DNA from: Lachnospiraceae bacterium UBA3774
Lineage (GTDB): Bacteria; Bacillota; Clostridia; Lachnospirales; Lachnospiraceae
Length of the DNA stretch: 5,876 nucleotides
Assembly (NCBI GenBank): GCA_002369255.1
Contig: DFFO01000029.1
Coordinates: forward strand, 1-5,876
Direction of reading: 5' to 3'
A program made the position numbers and the translations under genes. The notes beneath the pieces were generated by a model, which saw only the letters and a list, made by a program, of their open reading frames with translations, was not told the origin of the DNA and did no database searches. Positions within the stretch are counted from its first letter, which is position 1. Every line of letters starts with the position of its first letter. Below are positions 1-5,876 of the stretch, one piece after another.

Positions 1-243
1 CTTGCTTTTCAGATAAAAGATGATATCTTGGATGTGACGGCCGATGAAACGACGCTCGGAAAGCCAAAAGGCAGCGACGATCGAAATCACAAGACGACCT
101 TCGTATCGCTGTGCGGTATCGCTCAGTCCAAATCGACGGTACAAAGGCTTACTTTCGAGGCTATCGAATTACTTGAAACGCTTCCGGGAGATCATAGATT
201 TTTTCAGTCGTTTATAAAAAAACTCAGAGACAGAAACTGCTAA
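1..243 (+). CDS. ispA: Polyprenyl (farnesyl/geranylgeranyl) diphosphate synthase, C-terminal part
   Basis: Partial gene: the open frame enters from the left edge in frame 1 and ends at TAA 241–243, giving the last 80 residues. Trans-prenyltransferases of this family condense isopentenyl diphosphate with an allylic diphosphate to make C15–C20 prenyl chains in the cytosol. The visible evidence is the second aspartate-rich motif, AFQIKDDILD, at about nt 4–33 (the DDILD binds Mg2+-diphosphate). It is followed by the family's usual LGKPKGSD segment and a HKTTFVSL stretch, then a helical C-terminus ending in basic residues. The first Asp-rich motif and the start lie outside the window. The gene sits 15 bases upstream of dxs, an order common in Clostridia and fitting a shared isoprenoid role. 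The exact chain length of the product cannot be read from this fragment, so the ispA symbol rests on family and context. Confidence 0.93.
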   Translation, partial: LAFQIKDDILDVTADETTLGKPKGSDDRNHKTTFVSLCGIAQSKSTVQRLTFEAIELLETLPGDHRFFQSFIKKLRDRNC

Positions 244-245
244 AT

Positions 246-252
246 CCGGAGG
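246..252 (+). promoter_or_regulatory. Ribosome binding site deciding the TTG start of dxs
   Basis: CCGGAGG, with a GGAGG core at 248–252, lies 6 bases before TTG 259. It is a near-ideal Shine-Dalgarno. The next in-frame ATG is codon 34, inside the conserved N-terminal region, so this site fixes the unusual TTG start. It falls just after the ispA stop codon, consistent with co-transcription and reinitiation. Confidence 0.85.
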
Positions 253-258
253 TTTTCC

Positions 259-2124
259 TTGAAGACAGAGATTCTTGATAAGATCAATAAAACCGGAGAT
301 ATAAAAAAGATACCGCAAGAGGACTATCCGCGTCTTGCGGAAGAGATCCGCGGATTTATGGTCGAAAAGATCAGCAAAAGCGGAGGACACCTCGCTTCCA
401 GTCTCGGCGTAGTAGAGCTTACCATGGCTCTGCATTTATCTTTTAATCCCCGAAGAGACAAAATAATATGGGACGTGGGTCATCAATGTTACACACACAA
501 GATACTTACAGGAAGAAAAGACGGCTTTGATACCATAAGATCGTTCGGCGGCATGAGCGGCTTTCCAAAACCGTGCGAAAGCGATTGCGACCCTTTTGTC
601 ACCGGACACAGCTCCACCTCTGTATCGGCAGGTCTTGGCCTTGTAAAGGCCGCAAAGCTGACCGGGAAAAGATACCGCATAGTTTCCGTGATAGGTGACG
701 GCGCGCTTACCGGAGGCCTTGCATATGAAGCGCTAAACAACGCCGGGCAGATAAAAGAAAATTTCATCATCGTATTAAACGACAACAATATGTCTATCTC
801 GGAAAACGTAGGCAGCGTTTCAAGAATGATGACAAATATCCGTACGGCTCCAAGATATTCCGATCTCAAAAACAAAGTTGCAGGAACTCTTGAAAAGATC
901 CCCAGAGTGGGAAGCACGCTCGTTAAAAAACTCAAAGGCGCAAAAAGTTCGGTAAAACAGCTTTTTATACCGGGAATGTTTTTCGAGGATATGGGAATAA
1001 CATACCTGGGCCCGGTTGACGGCCACAATATAGACGAAATGCGTTTTGTTTTTGAAGACGCAAAAAGAGTAAAAGGAGCCGTGGTAGTGCACGTCCTTAC
1101 CGAAAAGGGTAAAGGCTATGCGCCCGCGCAAAAAGATCCGGAGCGTTTTCACGGGATCGGGAAGTTTGATCCGGCTACAGGGGCTTGTCCCTGCAAAGAG
1201 GGGCCGGACTACAGCGGCGTTTTCGGGGGAGCGATCTGTGAGCTTGCCAATAAAAATCCGAAAATCGTATGCATAACCGCGGCAATGCCGGACGGAACCG
1301 GATTAAAGAAGTTTTCGTCACTTTATCCCGACAGATTTTTTGACGTCGGGATTGCGGAGTCTCACGCCGTTACCTTTGCGGCAGGGCTTGCAAAAGGCGG
1401 CCTGCGGCCATACGTCTGCATATATTCGTCATTCCTTCAAAGAGCTTATGATCAGATAGTGCACGACGTATGTCTGCAAAAACTGCCTGTTACTTTTATT
1501 ATAGACAGAGCCGGAATAGTCGGCGCTGACGGAGAAACGCATCAGGGTCTTTTGGATATTTCGTTCCTTTCGTCCATCCCGGGGATGACTGTAATGGCGC
1601 CGAAAAATGCTCTTGAACTGATAGAGATGCTTAAGTTTTCCGAAAACTATGACAAGCCTCTTGCTATCAGATTTCCCAGAGGGACTGCGCTTAGAAAGTT
1701 TGAAGATTTCCGCGAAAATATCTGTTACGGAAAGTCCGAAACGCTTTTCTCCGAAAAAAACATCGCTCTTTTTGCTTGCGGAGATATGGTGGAAACTGCG
1801 GCTTTAGTCCGCGAGCAGTTAAATAATAACGGCGAAAAAGCGAGTCTTATAAACGCAAGGTTTTTACATCCGTTTGATAGACAGCTTATCTGCGAGATAG
1901 CCCAAAAGCATAAGTTTCTTATTACGCTTGAGGACGGTATATATACCGGCGGTTTTGGACAGCAGGTAGAAGCTTTTGTAAAAGAAAAAGACCTGAAACT
2001 CAAGGTTCTTTGTATAGCTGTTCCCGACATTTTCGTTGCGCACGGGGACGTAAATACTCTCAAAAAGCATCTTGGGATGGACGCTGACGGAATCTATAAA
2101 CGCATAAAGGAATTTATCAAGTGA
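259..2124 (+). CDS. dxs: 1-deoxy-D-xylulose-5-phosphate synthase
   Basis: Dxs condenses pyruvate and glyceraldehyde 3-phosphate, with loss of CO2, to make DXP. This is the first step of the MEP isoprenoid pathway and also feeds thiamine and pyridoxal synthesis. It is a cytosolic, thiamine-diphosphate (TPP)-dependent homodimer. The protein is 621 residues, the normal length. Visible landmarks are SGGH (H44) and TGHSST (H117), the TPP motif starting GDGALTGG at 146–153 and closing with NDNN at 174–177, and the transketolase pyrimidine-binding part with the catalytic-type Glu E367 in IAESH. Also present are Y389, R395 (FLQRAYDQ), R417, D424 and H428 (DGETHQG). These match the Escherichia coli enzyme's E370, R398 and H431 at a constant offset of three. 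The C-terminal transketolase domain runs from about 490. Start is TTG with a strong upstream site. The stop overlaps the tlyA start. The usual AEQH motif reads AESH here, which I take as natural variation. Confidence 0.98.
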   Translation: MKTEILDKINKTGDIKKIPQEDYPRLAEEIRGFMVEKISKSGGHLASSLGVVELTMALHLSFNPRRDKIIWDVGHQCYTHKILTGRKDGFDTIRSFGGMSGFPKPCESDCDPFVTGHSSTSVSAGLGLVKAAKLTGKRYRIVSVIGDGALTGGLAYEALNNAGQIKENFIIVLNDNNMSISENVGSVSRMMTNIRTAPRYSDLKNKVAGTLEKIPRVGSTLVKKLKGAKSSVKQLFIPGMFFEDMGITYLGPVDGHNIDEMRFVFEDAKRVKGAVVVHVLTEKGKGYAPAQKDPERFHGIGKFDPATGACPCKEGPDYSGVFGGAICELANKNPKIVCITAAMPDGTGLKKFSSLYPDRFFDVGIAESHAVTFAAGLAKGGLRPYVCIYSSFLQRAYDQIVHDVCLQKLPVTFIIDRAGIVGADGETHQGLLDISFLSSIPGMTVMAPKNALELIEMLKFSENYDKPLAIRFPRGTALRKFEDFRENICYGKSETLFSEKNIALFACGDMVETAALVREQLNNNGEKASLINARFLHPFDRQLICEIAQKHKFLITLEDGIYTGGFGQQVEAFVKEKDLKLKVLCIAVPDIFVAHGDVNTLKKHLGMDADGIYKRIKEFIK

Positions 2125-2915
2125 AAAAAAGACTTGACGTTTTACTGACAGAAATAGGGCTCTTTTCATCCAGAGAAAAAGCCAAAGCATATATAATGTC
2201 CGGGGAGATCTTTGTAAACGGTGAAAGAGAAGACAAGCCGGGAAGCACGTTCGATGAGGACTGTATTATCGAGCACAGAGGAAAAAGCCAAAAATATGTC
2301 AGCCGCGGAGGATTGAAGCTTGAAAAAGCCATGCAGAGCTTTTCGATAGAGCTTGAAGATAAAGTATGTATGGATGTAGGCGCCTCTACCGGAGGTTTTA
2401 CTGATTGCATGCTTCAAAACGGAGCAAAAAAAGTTTACAGTATAGACGTCGGATATGGACAGCTTGACTGGAAGCTCAGAAATGATGAGCGCGTTATCGT
2501 GCTTGAAAAGACAAATGCAAGATATCTTAACGGCGATATTATACCGGAAAAGATTTCATTTTGCTCCATAGATGTTTCGTTTATTTCACTGACTTTGATT
2601 CTTCCGGCGGTTTTTGCCGTTTTGGATGAGTATGCAGAAGTCGTTTGCCTTATAAAACCGCAGTTTGAAGCCGGCAGAGAAAACGTCGGAAAAAAGGGCG
2701 TCGTAAAAGATCCCGCCATCCACAGGCAGGTGATCGAAAAAGTAGTATCGTTTGCGAAGAACATCGGTTTTTCGCCTATAGGACTTGATTTTTCTCCTGT
2801 AAAGGGGCCTGAGGGCAACATTGAATATCTGCTTTATCTGAAAAAAAACGACGCTGAAAACGAAAGGCTTGATATCGGCGAAACGGTAAGCTGCGCGCAT
2901 GAGGCTTTAGATTAA
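2121..2915 (+). CDS. tlyA: TlyA family 2'-O-ribose rRNA methyltransferase (S4 + FtsJ-like domains)
   Basis: TlyA enzymes transfer a methyl group from S-adenosylmethionine to cytidine 2'-OH in ribosomal RNA. In Mycobacterium the sites are on 16S and 23S rRNA and affect capreomycin sensitivity. Shorter clostridial-type members are less studied, and some may methylate 23S only. The 264-residue product has an N-terminal S4 RNA-binding domain (about 3–62: RLDVLL, SREKAKAYI, GEIFVNG). A linker leads to a Rossmann methyltransferase domain with SAM motif DVGASTGGFTD at 85–95. The expected K-D-K-E catalytic set is present: K66 (RGGLKL), D151 (IDVSFISL), K179 (LIKPQFE) and E235 (GNIEY). These match the Mycobacterium tuberculosis K69/D154/K182/E238 at an offset of three. 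GTG start; GTGA overlaps the dxs stop by 4 bases, and AAAGGA at 2105–2110 can serve as ribosome site. Some relatives are annotated as hemolysins, a doubtful label. The target nucleotide is inferred, not seen. Confidence 0.95.
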   Translation: MKKRLDVLLTEIGLFSSREKAKAYIMSGEIFVNGEREDKPGSTFDEDCIIEHRGKSQKYVSRGGLKLEKAMQSFSIELEDKVCMDVGASTGGFTDCMLQNGAKKVYSIDVGYGQLDWKLRNDERVIVLEKTNARYLNGDIIPEKISFCSIDVSFISLTLILPAVFAVLDEYAEVVCLIKPQFEAGRENVGKKGVVKDPAIHRQVIEKVVSFAKNIGFSPIGLDFSPVKGPEGNIEYLLYLKKNDAENERLDIGETVSCAHEALD

Positions 2916-2921
2916 AGAAGG
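2916..2921 (+). promoter_or_regulatory. Ribosome binding site deciding the ATG start of nadK
   Basis: AGAAGG at 2916–2921 begins immediately after the tlyA stop (2913–2915) and lies 5 bases before ATG 2927. A GTG at 2921 is in frame but its G is part of this site. A start there would leave no usable spacing, so ATG 2927 is preferred. Confidence 0.75.
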
Positions 2922-2926
2922 TGCCT

Positions 2927-3763
2927 ATGAAAAGCTTTTATCTTATTACAAATGAATCAAAGGATCCGGACCTGATAAAAACTGTTCAGATTGAGAAAAT
3001 AATTACTGACCTTGGCGGCGTGATCACGGGAAAAGTCATACAGTCGGAAATGACAGATATGGTCCCTGACAAGACCGATTGCATAGTGGTCCTCGGAGGT
3101 GACGGAACGATTCTTCGCACTGCGAGAAATCTATACGGGCTAGGAATACCTTTCCTCGGCATAAATATCGGCCATCTCGGATATCTTACGGAAGGCAGCC
3201 AGAGCGGAGCCGCCGATGTTTTTTCAAAAGTTATAGGCGACGAATATATCATCGAAGACCGTATGCTCATCTCCGGAAAAATGAGAAAAAAAGACGGAAG
3301 CGTCGGTGAAAAGATCGTTTCGTTAAATGATATAGTCCTCGGAAGAAGCGGCTTTATGCAGCTGATCAACTTCAATCTCTACGTAAACGGAGAGCTTTTA
3401 TACAATTATTCCGCGGACGGTATAATCGTATCTACTCCGACTGGTTCTACCGCATATAATCTTTCCTGCGGAGGCCCGGTTGTGGAACCTACCGCAGGGT
3501 TGTTTTTGATCACGCCCATCGCGCCTCATTCTTTGAACAACAGAAGCCTTGTGCTCCCGAAAGAAGACATTATTGAAATAGAGGTAAAGCGCTCGCCTGA
3601 CGCGCCGCAAAAAGCGGCTTACGCGGCTTATTTTGACGGCGACGCCGCGCTTGAAGTGCTTCCGGAAGACAGAATCATAATCGCTTCCGAGCAGCAGGTA
3701 GTAAAGCTTGTTAGACTTAGCAGCAGGAGTTTTCTTGAAACACTGAAAGTGAAAATGTCATAA
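2927..3763 (+). CDS. nadK: NAD(+) kinase (ATP/polyphosphate-type)
   Basis: NadK phosphorylates the 2'-OH of NAD to make NADP, the only de novo route to this cofactor; it is a cytosolic oligomer. Starting at ATG 2927 the protein is 278 residues, ordinary for Gram-positive NAD kinases. Visible motifs are GGDGT at 57–61, where the Asp is the catalytic residue of the family, followed by a Gly-rich stretch (GINIGHLGYLTE). Further on are the LNDIVLGR strand near 130 and the second signature ADGIIVSTPTGSTAYN near 163–178, with the CGGPVVEP segment after it. The C-terminal beta-rich half contains FDGD. It begins 11 bases after tlyA and ends 2 bases before recN. An in-frame GTG two codons upstream (2921) is rejected as start because it lies inside the ribosome binding site. 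In Clostridia argR usually follows this gene; here it does not. Confidence 0.97.
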   Translation: MKSFYLITNESKDPDLIKTVQIEKIITDLGGVITGKVIQSEMTDMVPDKTDCIVVLGGDGTILRTARNLYGLGIPFLGINIGHLGYLTEGSQSGAADVFSKVIGDEYIIEDRMLISGKMRKKDGSVGEKIVSLNDIVLGRSGFMQLINFNLYVNGELLYNYSADGIIVSTPTGSTAYNLSCGGPVVEPTAGLFLITPIAPHSLNNRSLVLPKEDIIEIEVKRSPDAPQKAAYAAYFDGDAALEVLPEDRIIIASEQQVVKLVRLSSRSFLETLKVKMS

Positions 3764-3870
3764 ATATGCTGATAAATATTCACGTTAAAAACTTTGCCCT
3801 GATAGAAGAGGCTGACGTAGATCTTAAGGAAGGGCTCAATATCCTCACAGGTGAGACCGGTGCAGGTAAG
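3740..3870. other. Composition and gene-order breakpoint between nadK and recN
   Basis: By hand count, proline in dxs is CCG in about 13 of 26 codons, and nadK uses CCG in 6 of 12. In recN all six proline codons are CCT (5) or CCA (1). Serine in dxs favours TCG over TCA (8 to 3); in recN TCA outnumbers TCG (about 16 to 4). In-frame CGC and CGT arginine codons occur in dxs and nadK but I find none in recN. Glycine moves from GGC toward GGT. The expected argR gene is absent exactly here, and recN lacks a clear ribosome binding site. The first 25 or so recN codons still look intermediate, so the edge cannot be placed to the base. Whether this is biological recombination or an assembly join is not decidable from sequence alone. 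Confidence 0.55.
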
Positions 3871-5448
3871 TCCATAATTATAGGTTCTATAGGAATAGGG
3901 CTTGGTGGTAAATATGATTCAGGGCTTTTGAGAAATCCTGATAAAGACGGTCTGGTGGAGCTTCTTTTTTCTGTAGATGAGGAGCTTTCAGCAGAGCTTA
4001 TGAATGAGGAATATGGTATCGATGATATCGAAGATGGTGAAGTCCTCATTTCCAGAAGGCTTACAGGTGGTAAGTCGATAAATAGAATAAATAATAAAAC
4101 AGTTACAGTTTCAAAACTCAGAGCTGTGGCAGAAAAGCTTATCAGTCTGCATGCACAGCATGAGCAGAGAACACTTATGAAGGCTGCAAGGCACCTTGAG
4201 ATAGTTGACTCATTTGATCCTGAGATTATTCCTGTGAAGCAGAAGGTTGCTGAGGCATATATAGCATTTAAAAGAACTTCTGATAAGCTGGAAAGCCTTA
4301 ATATGGATGAAACGGAAAGAGTAAAAAGGCTGGATTATATTCGGTACGAGATAAATGACATTGAGTCCGCAAGACTTGTATCAGGAGAAGATGAAGAGCT
4401 GGAGGAGGTCTATAGAAAGGCAAGTAATGCACAGAATATAGCTGAGATTACCTCCAGTGTTGAAGCACTTACAGGGTATGAAAGAGAAAGTTCAGGAGGA
4501 AGCCAGATATCAAATGCGCTTCATGAACTTCAGGCTTTAACAAGATACGATGATGGCGCAGAAGAGCTTATCAGCACATTAACAGATGTGGATTCACTGA
4601 TAAATGATTTTAACAGAATGCTGTCAGATTACATTTCCAATATGGACCTGGATGAGGAAACTCTTCGAGAGACTGAGGAGAGACTTAACCTCATCAATAC
4701 ATTAAAAACCAGATATGGCGAAAACTCAGCAAATTCCAGCATCGACGATGTTCTTGCTACGCTGGATAAGCTGAAAGAAGAGGAAGAAACGCTTGTTTCG
4801 TATGAGGAGACCATTCGAAGTCTTGAGAAGGAGAAACAGGAGCTTCTGGCGGTTCTGGAGAAGGAGTCCGATAAGCTTACTGCCAAGAGAAAGAAGGCGG
4901 CTAAAAAGCTTTGTGGTATCATATCCAACTCCATGAAGGAACTGAATTTCAATGACGCCAGATTCGATATGTCATTTGAAAAGACTTCAGCCTTTTCTGC
5001 AAATGGAAATGATGCAGCTCAGTTTATCATTTCTACAAATGTAGGTGAGGAGATGAAACCACTTGTAAATGTTGCTTCAGGTGGTGAGCTTTCAAGAGTG
5101 ATGCTGGCTATAAAGTCTGCCGTTTCAAATGCGGCTGATACTCCTACACTTATCTTTGATGAGATTGATGTGGGTATCAGTGGTATAACTGCTGAAAAAG
5201 TGGGCGGTATGATGCATAGACTGGCTGAGTCGAGACAGATTATCTCGATAACTCATTTGCCTCAGATTGCTGCTGCCGGTGATGCAGCTTATGTGATCGA
5301 GAAGGAAGTGGTTGGCGATAAGACTATTACTGGCATAAGACGACTTGATGATGAAGGAAGAGTTCATGAGCTGGCTAGACTGCTGGGTGGAGCAAGTGTA
5401 ACTGATTCAGTGCTGGATGCAGCGAGAGAGATGCTGGGCAGAAAGTAA
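3766..5448 (+). CDS. recN: DNA repair protein RecN (SMC-like ATPase)
   Basis: RecN is a cytosolic, SMC-like ATPase recruited early to DNA double-strand breaks, where it holds or aligns DNA ends for RecA-dependent repair. The 560-residue protein has normal family length. The N-terminal segment NFALIEE leads to Walker A GETGAGKS at 29–36. The conserved LISLHAQHEQRTLM block is at 125–138. A Glu/Lys-rich central region (about 155–390) has the heptad-like character of the family's coiled coil. The C-terminal head carries the ABC signature ASGGELSR at 437–444 and Walker B LIFDE at 462–466, then DVGISG and the ITHLPQIAA segment. ATG 3766 is the only start that keeps the conserved N-terminus; it lies 2 bases after the nadK stop with no strong Shine-Dalgarno, so coupling to nadK may be needed. 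Codon use differs clearly from the genes upstream. No damage-box operator can be placed because the upstream DNA is coding. Confidence 0.97.
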   Translation: MLINIHVKNFALIEEADVDLKEGLNILTGETGAGKSIIIGSIGIGLGGKYDSGLLRNPDKDGLVELLFSVDEELSAELMNEEYGIDDIEDGEVLISRRLTGGKSINRINNKTVTVSKLRAVAEKLISLHAQHEQRTLMKAARHLEIVDSFDPEIIPVKQKVAEAYIAFKRTSDKLESLNMDETERVKRLDYIRYEINDIESARLVSGEDEELEEVYRKASNAQNIAEITSSVEALTGYERESSGGSQISNALHELQALTRYDDGAEELISTLTDVDSLINDFNRMLSDYISNMDLDEETLRETEERLNLINTLKTRYGENSANSSIDDVLATLDKLKEEEETLVSYEETIRSLEKEKQELLAVLEKESDKLTAKRKKAAKKLCGIISNSMKELNFNDARFDMSFEKTSAFSANGNDAAQFIISTNVGEEMKPLVNVASGGELSRVMLAIKSAVSNAADTPTLIFDEIDVGISGITAEKVGGMMHRLAESRQIISITHLPQIAAAGDAAYVIEKEVVGDKTITGIRRLDDEGRVHELARLLGGASVTDSVLDAAREMLGRK

Positions 5449-5464
5449 ATGAGCTTTATTACAA

Positions 5465-5470
5465 ACGGGG
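5465..5470 (+). promoter_or_regulatory. Putative ribosome binding site of the terminal M14-like gene
   Basis: ACGGGG at 5465–5470 lies 9 bases before ATG 5480 in the 31-base gap after recN. It is a modest match to the anti-Shine-Dalgarno, but it is the best candidate and supports the chosen start. Confidence 0.45.
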
Positions 5471-5479
5471 ATACTGATA

Positions 5480-5876
5480 ATGATAGAGACAATTGCTAGA
5501 GTTAATCTCATGGTAAATGAGGTACTCAAGATAAAGAAGAATAGGCTTACGCCGGATGTGATAACTGGAAATGAGAAGAGAATATCACTGGTTTCTGGTA
5601 TCTATGGTGATGAGCTTCAGGGGCAGTATATCTGCTATGAGGTAATAAAAAGAATAAAGAAGGACTATTCAAGTCTTACAGGTTTTGTTGATGTATATCC
5701 ATATATTAATCCATTGGCGCTGGAGGCCAAGACTAGGGAGATTCCTGGCCCGGAGCTGGATATGAATGAGCTCTTTCCAGGTGCTAAGAGTGGAGCGGTT
5801 GGTGAATATGCTGCCAGCTGTCTTATGGATGATATTATAAGCAGTGAGGATGGTCCGAAGACAGAATTTTGTCTGG
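5480..5876 (+). CDS. M14-type succinylglutamate desuccinylase/aspartoacylase-like protein, N-terminal part, with altered active-site motifs
   Basis: Partial gene: 132 codons from ATG 5480 run off the right edge without a stop. Similarity is by motif. The VSGIYGDELQG stretch (38–48) matches the family's SGxHGxExxG zinc motif. VYPYINPLA (72–80) fits the conserved P-x-x-NP-x-A segment. LDMNELFPG (93–101) fits the D-x-N-R-x-FPG element. Family members are zinc enzymes that hydrolyse amide bonds, for example of N-acetylaspartate or N-succinylglutamate; many clostridial members have no known substrate. Here Tyr42 (TAT, 5603–5605) replaces the first zinc-binding His, and Glu97 (GAG, 5768–5770) replaces the substrate-carboxylate-binding Arg. 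Glu45 and Asn96 are kept. The frame is otherwise intact. The remaining zinc His and catalytic Glu would lie outside the window. No signal peptide is seen. It follows recN by 31 bases and may share its transcript. It could be a catalytically dead or repurposed member. Confidence 0.75.
   Translation, partial: MIETIARVNLMVNEVLKIKKNRLTPDVITGNEKRISLVSGIYGDELQGQYICYEVIKRIKKDYSSLTGFVDVYPYINPLALEAKTREIPGPELDMNELFPGAKSGAVGEYAASCLMDDIISSEDGPKTEFCL

Noticed and set aside
489..1028. Long open frame on the minus strand opposite dxs (179 codons), with similar ones opposite the other genes
   Set aside because: These are antisense shadows of well-supported genes. Their translations show no domain motifs, and no independent ribosome sites were seen.
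3604..3618. GCCGC-AAAAA-GCGGC hairpin that could resemble a terminator stem
   Set aside because: It lies inside the nadK coding region, has only 5 base pairs and no T-run after it. It encodes an ordinary Ala-rich stretch.
3764..3765. A hidden or decayed argR between nadK and recN
   Set aside because: Only two bases separate the genes, and both flanking reading frames are full length, so no argR remnant can be present here.
4016..4032. Near-palindromic ATCGATGATATCGA inside recN as a possible operator
   Set aside because: It encodes the Asp/Ile-rich IDDIED stretch far inside the gene. The symmetry is imperfect and is explained by repeated GAT/ATC codons.
5449..5499. A 16-codon open frame starting at an ATG directly after the recN stop
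   Set aside because: It overlaps the start of the M14-like gene, has no ribosome site of its own beyond recN coding sequence, and shows no recognisable motif. It is most likely chance.

Overview
This window is a chromosomal housekeeping gene cluster of a low-to-moderate GC, Gram-positive-type anaerobe. It is most likely a member of the Clostridia (Lachnospiraceae or a related family). That assignment is an inference from the gene order ispA–dxs–tlyA–nadK–recN, which is typical of that class, from the AGA-rich arginine and AAA-rich lysine usage, and from the family-level look of the proteins. No species can be named from the sequence alone.

Layout: all six genes are on the + strand and nearly touch. 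Positions 1–243 hold the 3' end of a prenyl diphosphate synthase (ispA type). Then come a complete dxs (259–2124, TTG start behind a strong ribosome binding site), tlyA (2121–2915, GTG start overlapping the dxs stop by 4 bases), nadK (2927–3763) and recN (3766–5448). The 5' part of a gene for a zinc-dependent deacylase-like protein of the M14 / succinylglutamate desuccinylase–aspartoacylase family (5480 to the window end) closes the window. There is no gap longer than 31 bases between genes, and no rRNA, tRNA, CRISPR array, mobile element or convincing terminator. The first five genes look like one transcript with translational coupling.

Function: IspA and Dxs belong to isoprenoid synthesis (MEP pathway entry and prenyl chain elongation). 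TlyA is a 2'-O-ribose rRNA methyltransferase. NAD kinase makes NADP, which the MEP pathway and other biosynthesis use. RecN is an SMC-like ATPase for double-strand break repair. The cluster is a conserved neighbourhood rather than a single pathway.

Two things stand out. First, the usual argR gene between nadK and recN is missing, and codon choice changes sharply exactly there (for example CCG is the commonest proline codon in dxs and is absent in recN). This could be a recombination or transfer boundary, or an assembly chimera. Second, the terminal deacylase-like protein has Tyr where the family has its first zinc-binding His, and Glu where it has a substrate-binding Arg, so it may be inactive or altered. 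I see no evidence for a new multi-gene system in this window.
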